NCBI GenBank assembly: GCA_020975725.1
Contig: QXJR01000015.1
Coordinates: 310,001 to 374,000, forward strand
Length of the DNA: 64,000 nucleotides
Reading direction: 5' to 3'
Source of the DNA: Picocystis sp. L7
Lineage: Eukaryota > Chlorophyta > Picocystophyceae > Picocystales > Picocystaceae
A program made the translations under genes and the position numbers. The first letter of the stretch is position 1, and each line of letters begins with the position of its first letter. The notes under the pieces were generated by a model, which saw only the letters and a program-made list of their open reading frames with translations, did no database searches and was not told where the DNA came from. Shown one piece after another: positions 1 through 10,289 of this stretch.

Positions 1-659
1 ATTTTCTTCGGGAGCTCCTCCAACTCAAGGGCATCATCGGAAACAATGCCGTGTTCACTACCCGGAATGGGCGGTACAAATGCTCTACCGCCGGTAGAGA
101 CAAGGATGTTTTTCGTGGTGTACACTTTTCCATCAACATCCACGGAGTTGGGTCCGGCAATTTTGCCCCTCCCCTCCAGCAGCTTGACATCGGAACCATC
201 CAGCAGGCGATGGTACACTCCATTCAGTCGATCAAGCTCTTTTCTCTTTGCAGTCATGAGGGTTTTCCAGTTGTGCTTGGGGGTCCCTTCGAGTTCCCAG
301 CCGAAACCCTTGGCGTCTTCGAAATCTTCGCGGAAGTGGGACCCAAACACGAGCAGCTTCTTCGGCACGCATCCACGTATCACGCAGGTACCACCCACGC
401 CTCCGTCCACATCGGATGCTTTGGCTGCGAAAGGCATCTCGCATATTGCCACGCGTGCTCCTTTTGCTGCGGCCATACGTGCAGCACGGACGCCTCCACT
501 GCCCGCTCCGATGGTGATGAGATCGTAGTCGAACTCCTGGGTTCCCGAGGCCCCGACGTTGGCTTTGGCACTTGCATACGTCGTATTCAACGCTCTCGGA
601 CGCCACTTGCGCAGCGGACGCGGTGCGACGGGCGTTCCGATGCAGGTGGCGCGCATCAT
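1..659 (-). CDS. GR: Glutathione reductase, plastid-type, 5' part (runs off the window)
   Basis: This is the N-terminal part (about 219 codons) of a glutathione reductase, the flavoenzyme that reduces GSSG with NADPH. The start is an ATG-ATG pair at 659/656. Residues 1-42 are rich in R, A, T and S with almost no acidic residues, as in an organelle transit peptide. The FAD-binding GAGSGG follows at residues 51-56. The redox-active disulfide motif CVIRGC (Cys92, Cys97), followed by VPKK, identifies the GR branch. A short DG-G insert precedes it, as in plant GRs. The C-terminal NADPH and dimerisation domains lie beyond position 1. No intron is seen in the visible part. The family call is firm; the compartment is inferred from the leader. 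Confidence 0.93.
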   Translation of the reverse strand, partial: MMRATCIGTPVAPRPLRKWRPRALNTTYASAKANVGASGTQEFDYDLITIGAGSGGVRAARMAAAKGARVAICEMPFAAKASDVDGGVGGTCVIRGCVPKKLLVFGSHFREDFEDAKGFGWELEGTPKHNWKTLMTAKRKELDRLNGVYHRLLDGSDVKLLEGRGKIAGPNSVDVDGKVYTTKNILVSTGGRAFVPPIPGSEHGIVSDDALELEELPKK

Positions 660-2883
660 CGTGTGCTCGTCCTCGTTGTCTCTTTGTCTCCAACTGCCGT
701 GTACAAATGTTCGTAAGGGGACATCCTTCGTTCCCTGGTTCATCCACTCCCTTTCAACCCAAACGGATGGGTTCGAGGGAATCCAACTCTCCCGGTCGGG
801 TCCCCGCCCCTGCGCCAGTTTGTCTGGTGGGCGATCTCGCTTGGACCGGTTTTCCCTCCGTCATGCCCAAAGACGGACGATCCAAGCCCTAGCGGTTGGG
901 TGAACGGGGTTGTGCCTGAGGTGATGCGTGTTCTTCATCCACAAGACTGGTTCTGAAACGATATTCCCTACATGCCACGGAAAATTGCTGCTCGGACAGG
1001 CCCGTGGGTCTGCAAGGTTCCACGTTGTGCAATCCGGTGAGCCGGATGTTGGAAGTCCATATCTGTGTCATCACGATCAATAATGCTTTGCAAGATTTTC
1101 TAGACCAAACCAGGTAGCCATCTCAATTAGGGTCCACCAAACCCGCTCGGGAGGCAAACTTCGCTACGCATCTCCCCAACCATGGATAGGAATGGGACAA
1201 AAACCATTTCAAAGAAAGATCGCAAGCGGTTGCACACATGAGATAAAATGCATGCACATGCTCGGCTTGACGGCGTTCCACTGCGCCTCTCCATTTCGGT
1301 CTCCGATCAAGCAAAAATCACTTGGTCTTCAAAAGTCACAACATGTACCCCGCAAGGGGTCAACACGGGGGACGCGGCTCTAGCATGTGAGAACCATATC
1401 ATCGGAAAGAGTATCAAAAATCATGTTGTACGGGGCCAAGCGCGTGCATAAGGGACCACGTGGTAGCGCGGGGGTATTTGAGACCCATCTACCCAACAGC
1501 GGCAAAGGGGTGCACCCCAACATGCCGGTAAACGATTCCCACCATCGAAGCAACATACATGGAGAGTGTGGTAAGACAAAAGACTCGCTAGACACCAAGG
1601 GGTCCCAAGACAAAATGTTGTGTTGGGTCCCTTAAGACGCAAGGGATCGTGGTGATTGTCACATGCGGATGGATGAAGGTGCCATTGAACGAATACGACA
1701 AATGCCCAAAAGCAAGCATGGCGGGCAAGGAAGCACTCCATAGAAGTCTGGAAAAGTAATCCGAAATCGGGCTTTGCCAAATGTATCCACTCGATCTTGT
1801 GAACAACTTACTCGAAATTTTGAAGAGGCAAATGTTCATGTTGCGCAATCAATGTATGACCCATGACCATCCACATCACAACAAAGAAACCATTTTCAAA
1901 GATCTTTGGTACAAACCGGATATGTAATGCGTAGCTCAAGAGTGTTGCTATATTGGTCGCATCAAGAGTAATGAATTACGCATGCAAACAAGGGAGGCGT
2001 CCCACAAAAACGCAAGTCAATGAATTCGTTGACGCAAACTTCAAGTTCCATGCGATCTTCCATAAATTATGGGTTACTACACTTTGTCCAAAGATTGCTT
2101 CGGTTTTCTAATGGAACCATTCCTTAAACTAGAAAGTTGGCTACTTTATTCACATTTCCGTATGATTCAATTATCGAATCGACTTTGCCCCTTTTGCAAT
2201 TGTTGAAGTGCAAATTTGTTGCAATGCAACATGGATACACCATTTGCACACTCCTAGGTTCACAGTGGGCGGGGATCCAAGCCACACGCAACGTCATCCC
2301 TTGCATTTCGAAAGTGGGAATGTGCTTGTCAAGCAACTATCATTGTTGCACGTCTTCATCATGTCCTTTTTCCAAGGTATTGCCTCTTCAATTGCATGTT
2401 GAATTGCATGCTTTTCCTTGCAACAACAATGATTCTAGCCGCTCAATGTTTTCTTTCATGGGTTATTGTCTCGGGCGTTAGCATCTGAGAGCCACATGTG
2501 AGATCCTTGAACTCTGCAAGCCTTGCCTGTTCCAACATTGAACCTGTTCCCTGAAATCACAACTCCCGAAGGTTCACCGCGAGGGTAGTTCGTGGAGCGA
2601 AAATTGGTGGTATGTTCCTCGATCTGACCCGTTCTTCCCACTGGCACATGTGACCCGAACCGGGTAGAGTGATTGACTCGTGTGCCCTCCCTCCCTTCCC
2701 ATCGGCGTTCGGATTCGGCATAGGTTGTTGTTGTTCGCCATGGTCCTTGCTTGAGGTGTGGCGATCGCTCCGACTTGAGGTTGGTCAATACGCACGAAGG
2801 TCCCCTTTCCCCATGTTTGTCTCCCCACCTTTCCTTACTATCATTGTACATTTTCCCTTGGCGATCGGGGGCTTGACTAGGGA
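660..2883. other. Intergenic region without a recognisable gene
   Basis: Positions 720-900 are GC-rich and hold the word set seen in front of many genes here (GGGTTCGA, CCCGGTCGGG), so they are probably the glutathione reductase promoter. From about 1080 to 2880 the sequence is AT-richer. Open frames there are short, without recognisable motifs and on both strands. A 131-codon minus frame at 2456-2851 resembles nothing I know. Confidence 0.5.
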
Positions 2884-2888
2884 CGCGT

Positions 2889-3377
2889 TGTTGAATGAGG
2901 GTCTTCTTCCCTCTGGTAAATTTCTGCAGTGTTCACTGTTGTGAACCTGTTGTGAACTAGTTGGTGGGGTTTCTTTCTCTCCCTCCGTACGTTCACTTTC
3001 TGATCCGGTGTGGCGTTACGTCGACGATGTTGTCCGTCACGTGTTCGAGAGCTGCTCGTGGAGCTCGATGGAGGAAGAAGGCACGTTGTTGATCTCGTGT
3101 CAGGTTCAAAGTTCTATTACAGGTAAGGTGTCGCGCTCCTTATATAGTCGCGTAGGTTTGTTTGTCCAATGGTTTATCATTGGTCTATTTTGCTGTGATT
3201 GACACGAGTTTGTTGGGCTCAGTTGTTTGTTCCTCGGACGCACAGTTTGTTCCGTTCCACGAAACGTTCGTCGGCCCACATGTCGATCTGTCGGTCGATA
3301 CTTTGGTTGGGGCCACCAGAGAGTAAATCCCCTTTGGTTGGGGCTGTCCAGCCTCTAGTACTTTGGGTACTTCAACA
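2889..3377 (-). repeat. LTR of the copia element (3' LTR in element orientation)
   Basis: This 489-bp repeat has TG...CA termini and is the same as 7282-7770 as far as I can see. A TATA-box-like stretch (TATATAAG on the minus strand) lies near 3137-3146. The element's reading frame ends inside this LTR. Confidence 0.95.
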
Positions 3378-6300
3378 CTCCCACTCAGCTTCAAACAAGT
3401 TGGATTCTTCATGCCAAGTCTCTTGATGCATGTTCGGAATTTCTCTGTTGGTAATCGTTTTGTCAGATAGTCAGCCCACATTTGGTCAGTTGAGCAGTAG
3501 ACGAAGTTTACTTCTGCACGGATTGCTCGCTCCCGCAGAAAATGATGTTGTACGTCTATATGTTTCGCACGTGTTACGGATTGTGGATTCTTGATCAATC
3601 TTAGCGCTGACTGATTATCCATGTGTATGGTTGCAGTTATATGTTTAGGTTTCAAGAGTTGCATCAGGTAATTTTTGATCCACAGTACTTCCTTCACTGC
3701 TGCTGTTGCAGCCTGATACTCGGCTTCAGTTGTGGATATTGCAATGGTAGGTTGCAATTTGCTTTGCCAAGCTACTAGCCCCCCCATTACTTGGACAGTG
3801 TATCCTGTTCTGGATCTTCTGGTTTCATGTTCTCCAGCATAGTCAGCATCACTGTAAGCCACGATATTGATTGATTCAGCCACGTTTTCGCTCGTGGCTT
3901 CATAGACTAACATGAGTTTTGTTGATCCATTTAGATACTTGAGAGTTCCTCTCATTGCGTTCCAGTGTGGTTTCTTTGGGTTGTTGTTGTGTCTGGCCAA
4001 TGCAGAAGCAGCATAGCTGATGTCAGGTCTTGTGGTTCCTCCTAGGTACTGTAATTGTCCACAGATTTTCTGATATTGAAGGTGATCTATGCCTTCCGAC
4101 TCCTGGTCCTCCTTCAGTGGTACGTTCAAGGGTGTTGATTGGCTGCGACTTTCTTCGATTCTGTGTTCCTTGATATAATTGCTGATTTTGTTTTCTTGAT
4201 GCATGGTCAGTAATTTTGCAGCTCTATCTCTTTGAATGGTCATTCCCAGAAAATGTTGTGCCTCTCCCATGTCAGTGATTTTGTATTTGCTCTTGATCAG
4301 TTCTTTTATGGTTTGGATGGTTGTCAGATCACTGCTGGCTATTAGGATGTCATCGACGTAAAAGCAGATCAGGCAGGTTATCTCATCTGTGTTACATTTG
4401 AGCACACTTTGGTCTAGTTGGTTGCAGATGAAGTTTAGATCAGTCAGAGTTTTGGTGAGTTCGTGGTTCCAAGCCCTTGGTGCTTGTTTGAGTCCGTAGA
4501 GACTTCTGTTCAGTTTTAGAACTTGTGCTGACTCATTGTTTGTTTCCAGTCCATTGGGTATTCGCAGATAGACCTCTTCTTCGAGTTCTGCATTTAAGAA
4601 GGCTGTCTCTACATCTAATTGATGTAAGTGTAAATCTAGTTGATTCACTACGGCGAGAAATAAACGTAGTCCTGTTTTGCTGACCACTGATGCATAGATT
4701 TCATCATAATCTACTCCAGGTCGTTGATGGCAACCAAGAGCTACTAGTCTGGCTTTATATTTGATGATGTTGTTGCAGCCATCTCTTTTGATGTTGAATA
4801 TCCACTTGGTTCCCAGTGCCTTCTTTTCTTTTGGTAGTTCTGAGAATTCCCATGTTCTCATCTGGTTCAGCGAGTTCAGTTCAGTTTGTACAGCTTGGTC
4901 CCACATTTCTTTGTCTGGTCTTCTCATTGCTTGGTGGTACCCATCAAATTTGTCAGGTAAATCTTTTGCATTGAATGCAGTGTAGTTGGTCCTCCTGTTT
5001 GGTCTCAAATTATATCGCTGACCATTTTCTGCTTGTTCTTCACCAGAGTTTCCTTGTAGAGTCAGATCAGATCCAGTTTCTTCCTGTGGAGCACTGAGCA
5101 AATTCTCAGTGATATTGTCTGGTTCTGGTGGGGTAGTTGTCCCCAGGTCAGTTAATTCTGTACCGTTTTCCTCCCACTGTATGCTTTGATTTAGGTAATT
5201 TGTCAGATCTCCGTAGGTACGTTTCTCGTATGTTGTGGGGTTGTATGTTCCCATGCGATCTTCATTGAATCTGACATTTCTGCTTATTGCCAGGTTGTTA
5301 CCCACAAGAACTCTGTAAGTGGATGAGTTTTCGTATCCCAGCATGATTCCTTTCTCACTTCTTGGGTCAAACTTTCCAGTGATTCTTGGTTTTGGCTTCA
5401 GTACCCAGCATTCACATCCAAATACACGCAGGTTTTGAATGTTTGCTGGTTTCTTCGTCAGTTTTTCGTATGGAGTGATCCTATCGTTTCCAGTTGATGG
5501 TGGCAGCTTGTTTCTGGTGTAGGCATAGTTTCTTATTGCCTCACCCCAATATTTTGTTGGTAGGTTGCAGTTTTCAAGCATGGTGCTTGCATGGTCTCTT
5601 AGATCTCTGTGGTATCGTTCAGCATCATTTTGCTCAGGTGCATAACCTGCTGTCAGTTCATGTTGGATACCTCTCTCATTGAGGAATTGTTTGAGATCTG
5701 TTCCCAGAAATTCTTGTCCTCTGTCAGTTCGAATGGCTCTGGTTTTCTTGCCACCTGCTAGTCTTTCCAGACTGTTGATTGCCTTTTTGGCATAGGTTGA
5801 TGCTTGTCCTTTGCTTGTCATCAGGTAAGTCATCCCAAACTTCGTTGAGTGATCCAGTACTGACAAATAGTGTGAGTATCCTGCAGGTGTTTCTGGCGAG
5901 ATTGGTCCTACCACATCCATGTATACCAAGTCCAGTGGCTGGTACTCATAAGTTTTTGGATGATGGCGAGCAGATACTTGTTTGCATGTGATGCATGCTT
6001 CACATGGAGCATCAGTCTTATGTGGTAGGTTTAGCTTGCGTATTCGATCTGAGTGTATATGTCCCAGTCGCTGATGCCATATTTTCGCTGTTGCTTTGAG
6101 GCAGTAGTTGTGTCCAGTTTTGGTACTGATCTCCAGTTTTTGGTTTCCCTTTCTGATTATGCACTTCTGTAGTTCAAAGGTGACAGTGGCATCTGTGTGT
6201 ATCATACTTGATACTGACATTAGATTGGCTTTTAGACCAGGTACATACAGAACGTTTTCCAGTATCATTTGGGTTTTGTGGGAGTCATTTAGTTCCAATT

Positions 6301-7252
6301 CTGCAGTTCCTCTGAGCTCGGAGGTAAGGTAGCTTCCGTCTGCAATTTCGATCTGTATTATCTTTTCTGATCTGGTACTGACCTTGAGAATGTCTTTCTG
6401 TCCTGTCATGTGCCAGGAGGCTCCCGAATCTATGATCCAGTTTTGTTTGTTGGTGGTTTCTAGTTCTGCAGCTAGTGCCATAAGACTGATGGTGTTCAAA
6501 GGCTTGTTTCCTTTGTACTTACTTTTACTCTTGGGCATGTTTCTTTTGGTATCTTGTTTGCCGTAGTCTTTCTGGAATTGCCAGCAGTCATCGAGAATGT
6601 GGCCAAGTTTCTTGCAGTACTGACATTGTACCTTGTTTTTGTCTGCAGGTTTTACAGGTGAAACTTCTTTGAGCATATAGCTCACGTTCAAGTTCAGTTT
6701 GGCTTCCTCATGTACAAGTGATCTTCTAATCTCAGCCAATGTCAAACTCACTGTCATGTGGTCCAGGACAGTGGTCAGATTATTGTAATCTGCAGGTAAG
6801 CCATTGAGTGCTATTGTGATCACATCCTTTTCAGGAGTGTTCACACCAATCTGTTTGAGCTCATTGACTATTTGTACTAACTTGTTCATGTAATGCTCGA
6901 TGCTTTGATCAGGATATTTTTTGAATCTGCTGAGTGCAGCTTTCAGCGATCGTTCTCGCAGGTATCCAGTTTCTTGATATATGGCTTTTATAGCCATCCA
7001 TAATTCATGTGGTGTGGTACAGTGCATCACATTATCCACGTAATCCATTGAAATTGAGTTCAGAATTCTGATCTTTGCTGAATTCATTTTTTGTTTTGTT
7101 TTCTCTTCCTTCTTTTCCTCTTCTGTGGGATTGACCATTGTCACCTCCCACAGCCCATTGAGAACCAGGTGGTTTTCCATCCTGAAAAACCACTCCTTCC
7201 AATTTTCTCCATTTAGATTTGGTACACCATTGATATGTGCTGGATCAGTCAT
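3185..7252 (-). CDS. Copia Gag-Pol polyprotein (inside the LTR element)
   Basis: This is a single 1,355-codon frame from the first ATG at 7252. In order it holds a copia-type Gag, a CCHC zinc knuckle (CQYCKKLGHILDDC), aspartic protease (IIDSGAS), integrase with an HHCC zinc motif and DDE core, reverse transcriptase with YVDD, and RNase H (DADYAGE, TTEAEYQ). The order PR-INT-RT-RH is that of Ty1/copia elements. Gag and Pol share one frame, as in several copia lineages. The last 64 or so codons run into the downstream LTR. The frame looks whole. It is a mobile-element protein, not a host gene. Confidence 0.96.
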   Translation of the reverse strand: MTDPAHINGVPNLNGENWKEWFFRMENHLVLNGLWEVTMVNPTEEEKKEEKTKQKMNSAKIRILNSISMDYVDNVMHCTTPHELWMAIKAIYQETGYLRERSLKAALSRFKKYPDQSIEHYMNKLVQIVNELKQIGVNTPEKDVITIALNGLPADYNNLTTVLDHMTVSLTLAEIRRSLVHEEAKLNLNVSYMLKEVSPVKPADKNKVQCQYCKKLGHILDDCWQFQKDYGKQDTKRNMPKSKSKYKGNKPLNTISLMALAAELETTNKQNWIIDSGASWHMTGQKDILKVSTRSEKIIQIEIADGSYLTSELRGTAELELNDSHKTQMILENVLYVPGLKANLMSVSSMIHTDATVTFELQKCIIRKGNQKLEISTKTGHNYCLKATAKIWHQRLGHIHSDRIRKLNLPHKTDAPCEACITCKQVSARHHPKTYEYQPLDLVYMDVVGPISPETPAGYSHYLSVLDHSTKFGMTYLMTSKGQASTYAKKAINSLERLAGGKKTRAIRTDRGQEFLGTDLKQFLNERGIQHELTAGYAPEQNDAERYHRDLRDHASTMLENCNLPTKYWGEAIRNYAYTRNKLPPSTGNDRITPYEKLTKKPANIQNLRVFGCECWVLKPKPRITGKFDPRSEKGIMLGYENSSTYRVLVGNNLAISRNVRFNEDRMGTYNPTTYEKRTYGDLTNYLNQSIQWEENGTELTDLGTTTPPEPDNITENLLSAPQEETGSDLTLQGNSGEEQAENGQRYNLRPNRRTNYTAFNAKDLPDKFDGYHQAMRRPDKEMWDQAVQTELNSLNQMRTWEFSELPKEKKALGTKWIFNIKRDGCNNIIKYKARLVALGCHQRPGVDYDEIYASVVSKTGLRLFLAVVNQLDLHLHQLDVETAFLNAELEEEVYLRIPNGLETNNESAQVLKLNRSLYGLKQAPRAWNHELTKTLTDLNFICNQLDQSVLKCNTDEITCLICFYVDDILIASSDLTTIQTIKELIKSKYKITDMGEAQHFLGMTIQRDRAAKLLTMHQENKISNYIKEHRIEESRSQSTPLNVPLKEDQESEGIDHLQYQKICGQLQYLGGTTRPDISYAASALARHNNNPKKPHWNAMRGTLKYLNGSTKLMLVYEATSENVAESINIVAYSDADYAGEHETRRSRTGYTVQVMGGLVAWQSKLQPTIAISTTEAEYQAATAAVKEVLWIKNYLMQLLKPKHITATIHMDNQSALRLIKNPQSVTRAKHIDVQHHFLRERAIRAEVNFVYCSTDQMWADYLTKRLPTEKFRTCIKRLGMKNPTCLKLSGSVEVPKVLEAGQPQPKGIYSLVAPTKVSTDRSTCGPTNVSWNGTNCASEEQTTEPNKLVSITAK

Positions 7253-7266
7253 ATCTTTACTCGATT

Positions 7267-7281
7267 CCAAGGCTCTTAACC
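7267..7281 (-). other. Primer-binding site of the copia element (half-tRNA-Lys type)
   Basis: On the plus strand the 15 bases next to the LTR read CCAAGGCTCTTAACC. This is a stem strand, the loop CTCTTAA with anticodon CTT, and two bases of the opposite stem, as in plant tRNA-Lys(CUU) recalled from memory. The same 15 bases occupy the same place in the element at 39844-41990. Priming would be from a cleaved tRNA half, as known for Drosophila copia with initiator tRNA-Met. Confidence 0.7.
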
Positions 7282-7770
7282 TGTTGAATGAGGGTCTTCT
7301 TCCCTCTGGTAAATTTCTGCAGTGTTCACTGTTGTGAACCTGTTGTGAACTAGTTGGTGGGGTTTCTTTCTCTCCCTCCGTACGTTCACTTTCTGATCCG
7401 GTGTGGCGTTACGTCGACGATGTTGTCCGTCACGTGTTCGAGAGCTGCTCGTGGAGCTCGATGGAGGAAGAAGGCACGTTGTTGATCTCGTGTCAGGTTC
7501 AAAGTTCTATTACAGGTAAGGTGTCGCGCTCCTTATATAGTCGCGTAGGTTTGTTTGTCCAATGGTTTATCATTGGTCTATTTTGCTGTGATTGACACGA
7601 GTTTGTTGGGCTCAGTTGTTTGTTCCTCGGACGCACAGTTTGTTCCGTTCCACGAAACGTTCGTCGGCCCACATGTCGATCTGTCGGTCGATACTTTGGT
7701 TGGGGCCACCAGAGAGTAAATCCCCTTTGGTTGGGGCTGTCCAGCCTCTAGTACTTTGGGTACTTCAACA
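7282..7770 (-). repeat. LTR of the copia element (5' LTR in element orientation)
   Basis: This is the second copy of the 489-bp LTR, with the same termini and TATA-like stretch. It would drive the element leftward, away from the sugar-transporter gene that starts at 7888. Confidence 0.95.
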
Positions 7771-7887
7771 CGCGTCCCAGGGAATCGGACAACTCAGACC
7801 AAGGGAGGGTTCGAACGGTCCAAGACGTCCAGACAACCCTCCCATTTCGGCAGTCGAGAAGCACGTCGATGCGAGCGCGATTTGGAC

Positions 7888-9072
7888 ATGCATGAAGGCT
7901 TTTCAACTGCTGAAGTGGACGAAGAAAGAGGGAGGAAACACGAGGGGAACGGAACGTACGTGGGCATGGCGGTTCACGGACGTAGGAATGAGCTCCCCAT
8001 CCACCTGCCAAAGAAGGAACAGGTGGGAACCGTGCGTGCCCTTAAGCTCATCCTCGTGGTCTCTGATTGCTTGCTGATTGGATTGCAGCCCATCCTGGTG
8101 CGTATGTCGCAAGTGGATGGAAAGTACAAGTACAATATCATTGGGGTGAACCTGATGATGGAGCTGTTCAAACTTGCTTTTGCCACCTGCCTGCTCCTAG
8201 GCACATGTACGAAAAAGGCAAAGCGAGATGTCGTATTCCATAATATTGGAATCCAGTTCAGGGCTAATATTTTTCTGATGGTCCCAGCATTTCTCTACGC
8301 AATCAACAACTATGTGAAGTTCTCTATGCTGCTGTACTTCTCCCCCACATCCGCCAAGATGATCAGCAATTTGAAAATACTGGTGATTGCGGTGTTGCTG
8401 AAAATTGTGATGCAGCGTTCCTTCTCGGTCCTTCAGTATCAGGCACTTTATCTACTGGTGGCAGGGATTTCCATCAATCAGCTGGCAAAAGGCTGCGACC
8501 AAGCTGGTGTGGCAGAGACTAGCTTTTCGCCGCCCGCAGTGCTCTTTACAGTTCTGTCGCTGACGGTGCCATCGGCAGCTTCTGTATTCAACGAGTTTTC
8601 ATACAAGAAGAATTTTCAGACGCACATAAATTTACAGAACTTGTTCCTGTACATCTATGGAACCATGTTTAATGTCCTTGGTTGGGCTGTTTACACTGGT
8701 ATCAATGGTCTACATGCGGGTGGGAGCATTTTTAATGGTGCTTCAAGGCTAACTGTGCTGCTCACGGTCAATGGTGCCCTTCAAGGGATCTTGAGCAGCT
8801 TTTTCTACAAATTTGCAGACACTATCCTGAAAAAATACAGCAGTGCAGTGGCTACATTGTTCACTGGTGTTTTATCACACTTTTTACTTGGCACAGATAT
8901 ACAGATCAACTTTCTCATTGGAATTTCCGTGGTACTAATAAGCATGCACCAATTCTTTTCGGGTTCAGTTGGTAGTCACAAACTCACTAGAGGCAGCGAG
9001 TCCGGGGCGCTCTACGTATCGCCTAGCCTCAACCACCTAGGTAGGGATTATCTTACGTCAAAGAGTGGTTGA
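7888..9072 (+). CDS. Nucleotide-sugar transporter, CMP-sialic acid/UDP-galactose transporter family
   Basis: This 394-aa membrane protein belongs to the NST family of the drug/metabolite transporter superfamily. These proteins exchange nucleotide sugars for nucleoside monophosphates across the Golgi membrane. About ten hydrophobic segments are visible from residue 50 on. The family signature lies in the block FSPTSAKMISNLKILVIAVL and the following GISINQLAKGCDQ region, the pattern of plant and animal CMP-sialic/UDP-Gal transporters. The tail is Ser/Gly-rich. The start at 7888 is the first ATG after the LTR end (7770); the frame stays open into the LTR, so the true transcript leader was probably changed by the insertion. 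A downstream ATG (MAVHGRR) is possible. The substrate cannot be told from sequence. Confidence 0.9.
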   Translation: MHEGFSTAEVDEERGRKHEGNGTYVGMAVHGRRNELPIHLPKKEQVGTVRALKLILVVSDCLLIGLQPILVRMSQVDGKYKYNIIGVNLMMELFKLAFATCLLLGTCTKKAKRDVVFHNIGIQFRANIFLMVPAFLYAINNYVKFSMLLYFSPTSAKMISNLKILVIAVLLKIVMQRSFSVLQYQALYLLVAGISINQLAKGCDQAGVAETSFSPPAVLFTVLSLTVPSAASVFNEFSYKKNFQTHINLQNLFLYIYGTMFNVLGWAVYTGINGLHAGGSIFNGASRLTVLLTVNGALQGILSSFFYKFADTILKKYSSAVATLFTGVLSHFLLGTDIQINFLIGISVVLISMHQFFSGSVGSHKLTRGSESGALYVSPSLNHLGRDYLTSKSG

Positions 9073-9356
9073 ACGCTTGGCTGTCGGGCTTTGTATGTGT
9101 ACCCTCGGAGTTCCTGCTGCTGGTTTTATGGCCTGCATTTGCTTAGGAAAGGCAACCTGCAGATGGTCCAACCATTGCGCTGCTTCAAGTTCTCCATCCA
9201 ATGACCTTGTGCATGCGCTCATCTCACTGAATACATTTGATTGCACCACGTTTCACCCTGCATAATAGTGCTGTGTCGCCCTGCATGGTTGGGCGTGACT
9301 TGTCCCTTTTCCATCCGGAGGTCTTGGACACTTCAACACACGTTCCCTTGTTCGCC

Positions 9357-10289
9357 ATGGCCCGATCGGCGTCGACCTTGGCGGAAGACGAAGCTGCCGT
9401 GTACGATCGTCAACTTCGCGTGTGGGGTGTAGAGACGCAGAAAAGGCTTTCGCTGGCGCAGGTGTTGGTGGATGGACGCCTGGGAGGAATGGGCGCAGAA
9501 GTCGCCAAGAACCTCGTCCTTGCGGGTGTGGGCAGCTTGCATGTGACTCGACGCGCACTGGACCCTCCTCAAGTGTCTGTCGAACACTTCCTCGATGGTG
9601 AATCAGGTGCAGTGGATACACTCAAAGACATCAATCCACTCGTGGACGTGCGCTTGGTCGAAGACGATGCGGCCAAGGCAGTGGAGCAGTACCACCTCGT
9701 GCTGCTTGTGGGCGGAGACGCATCCCAGTGGAAAGCGACGAACGATGCATGCAGGGAAAAAAATGTGAAGTTCTTAGCCGCAGAAGGAAGGTCGAACTGC
9801 GGGCTCTTCTTTGCGGACCTACTCGCACACGAGTTCAAGACCGAAAGAAAAAAGACAGACGAAGACAAAGCCGAGGAGGCCACGAGCGGGATAGACAGCT
9901 CAAAAGTGCATTTCAAAAGCTTTTCGGATGCCCTAAACGTTCCCTTGTCAAGCTTCGGAAGGAGAACTCCACCGATTTTCCATCTGTACAGATTAGTGGC
10001 CCAATTCGAAGTCGAGCAGAACCGAAGGGTGAATGAAGAAGACTACGAGAAGTTACGACAGCTACGCGACAGACTTTGTAGCGATGAAGGCCCTGTCAAA
10101 GCACAGCTCTGTGATGAGATGGTTGAAGATTACCTAGCGACGTCTAAGGAGTTTGCACCGATCAATGCAATAGTAGGTGGTGTGCTAGCACAAGAGGCCT
10201 TGAAAGCGATTTCAGGCAAGGGAGAGCCGCTCAATAATTTCTTCTTCTATGAACTTGACACGGGAGAAGGAAGGGTGGTCAAAGCCTAG
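9357..10289 (+). CDS. SAE1: SUMO-activating enzyme E1 subunit 1 (AOS1/SAE1)
   Basis: This 310-aa protein is the smaller subunit of the heterodimeric E1 that adenylates SUMO together with SAE2/UBA2, in the nucleus. The start of the family is clear: EDEAAVYDRQLRVWGVETQK, then a Rossmann nucleotide-binding segment with GGMGAEVAKNLVLAGVG. As expected for this subunit, it has no catalytic-Cys domain. The C-terminal APINAIVGGVLAQEALKAIS block is the conserved E1 dimer segment. A charged Lys/Glu-rich insert sits near residues 160-180. Length is slightly under human SAE1 (346). The ATG at 9357 directly precedes the conserved N-terminus, so the upstream extension of the frame was not used. No intron is seen. 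Confidence 0.93.
   Translation: MARSASTLAEDEAAVYDRQLRVWGVETQKRLSLAQVLVDGRLGGMGAEVAKNLVLAGVGSLHVTRRALDPPQVSVEHFLDGESGAVDTLKDINPLVDVRLVEDDAAKAVEQYHLVLLVGGDASQWKATNDACREKNVKFLAAEGRSNCGLFFADLLAHEFKTERKKTDEDKAEEATSGIDSSKVHFKSFSDALNVPLSSFGRRTPPIFHLYRLVAQFEVEQNRRVNEEDYEKLRQLRDRLCSDEGPVKAQLCDEMVEDYLATSKEFAPINAIVGGVLAQEALKAISGKGEPLNNFFFYELDTGEGRVVKA

Larger units (their letters stand above)
2889..7770 (-). mobile_element. Ty1/copia LTR retrotransposon, complete and apparently whole
   Basis: This 4,882-bp element is oriented leftward. It has 489-bp direct LTRs at 2889-3377 and 7282-7770 that start TG, end CA and look identical by eye. A 5-bp target duplication, CGCGT, flanks it (2884-2888 and 7771-7775). 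Inside the upstream LTR, at 7267-7281, is a primer-binding site matching the anticodon arm of tRNA-Lys(CUU). Inside the downstream LTR is a short purine tract (minus strand, ending GAGTGGGAG). One open frame covers the internal region, and I see no breaks. Identical LTRs and a clean target duplication point to very recent insertion. Its right end lies 117 bp before the start codon of the sugar transporter. Confidence 0.96.

Noticed and set aside
2456-2851. 131-codon minus frame next to the copia element
   Set aside because: No motif of any transposon or host family; basic low-complexity composition typical of chance frames.
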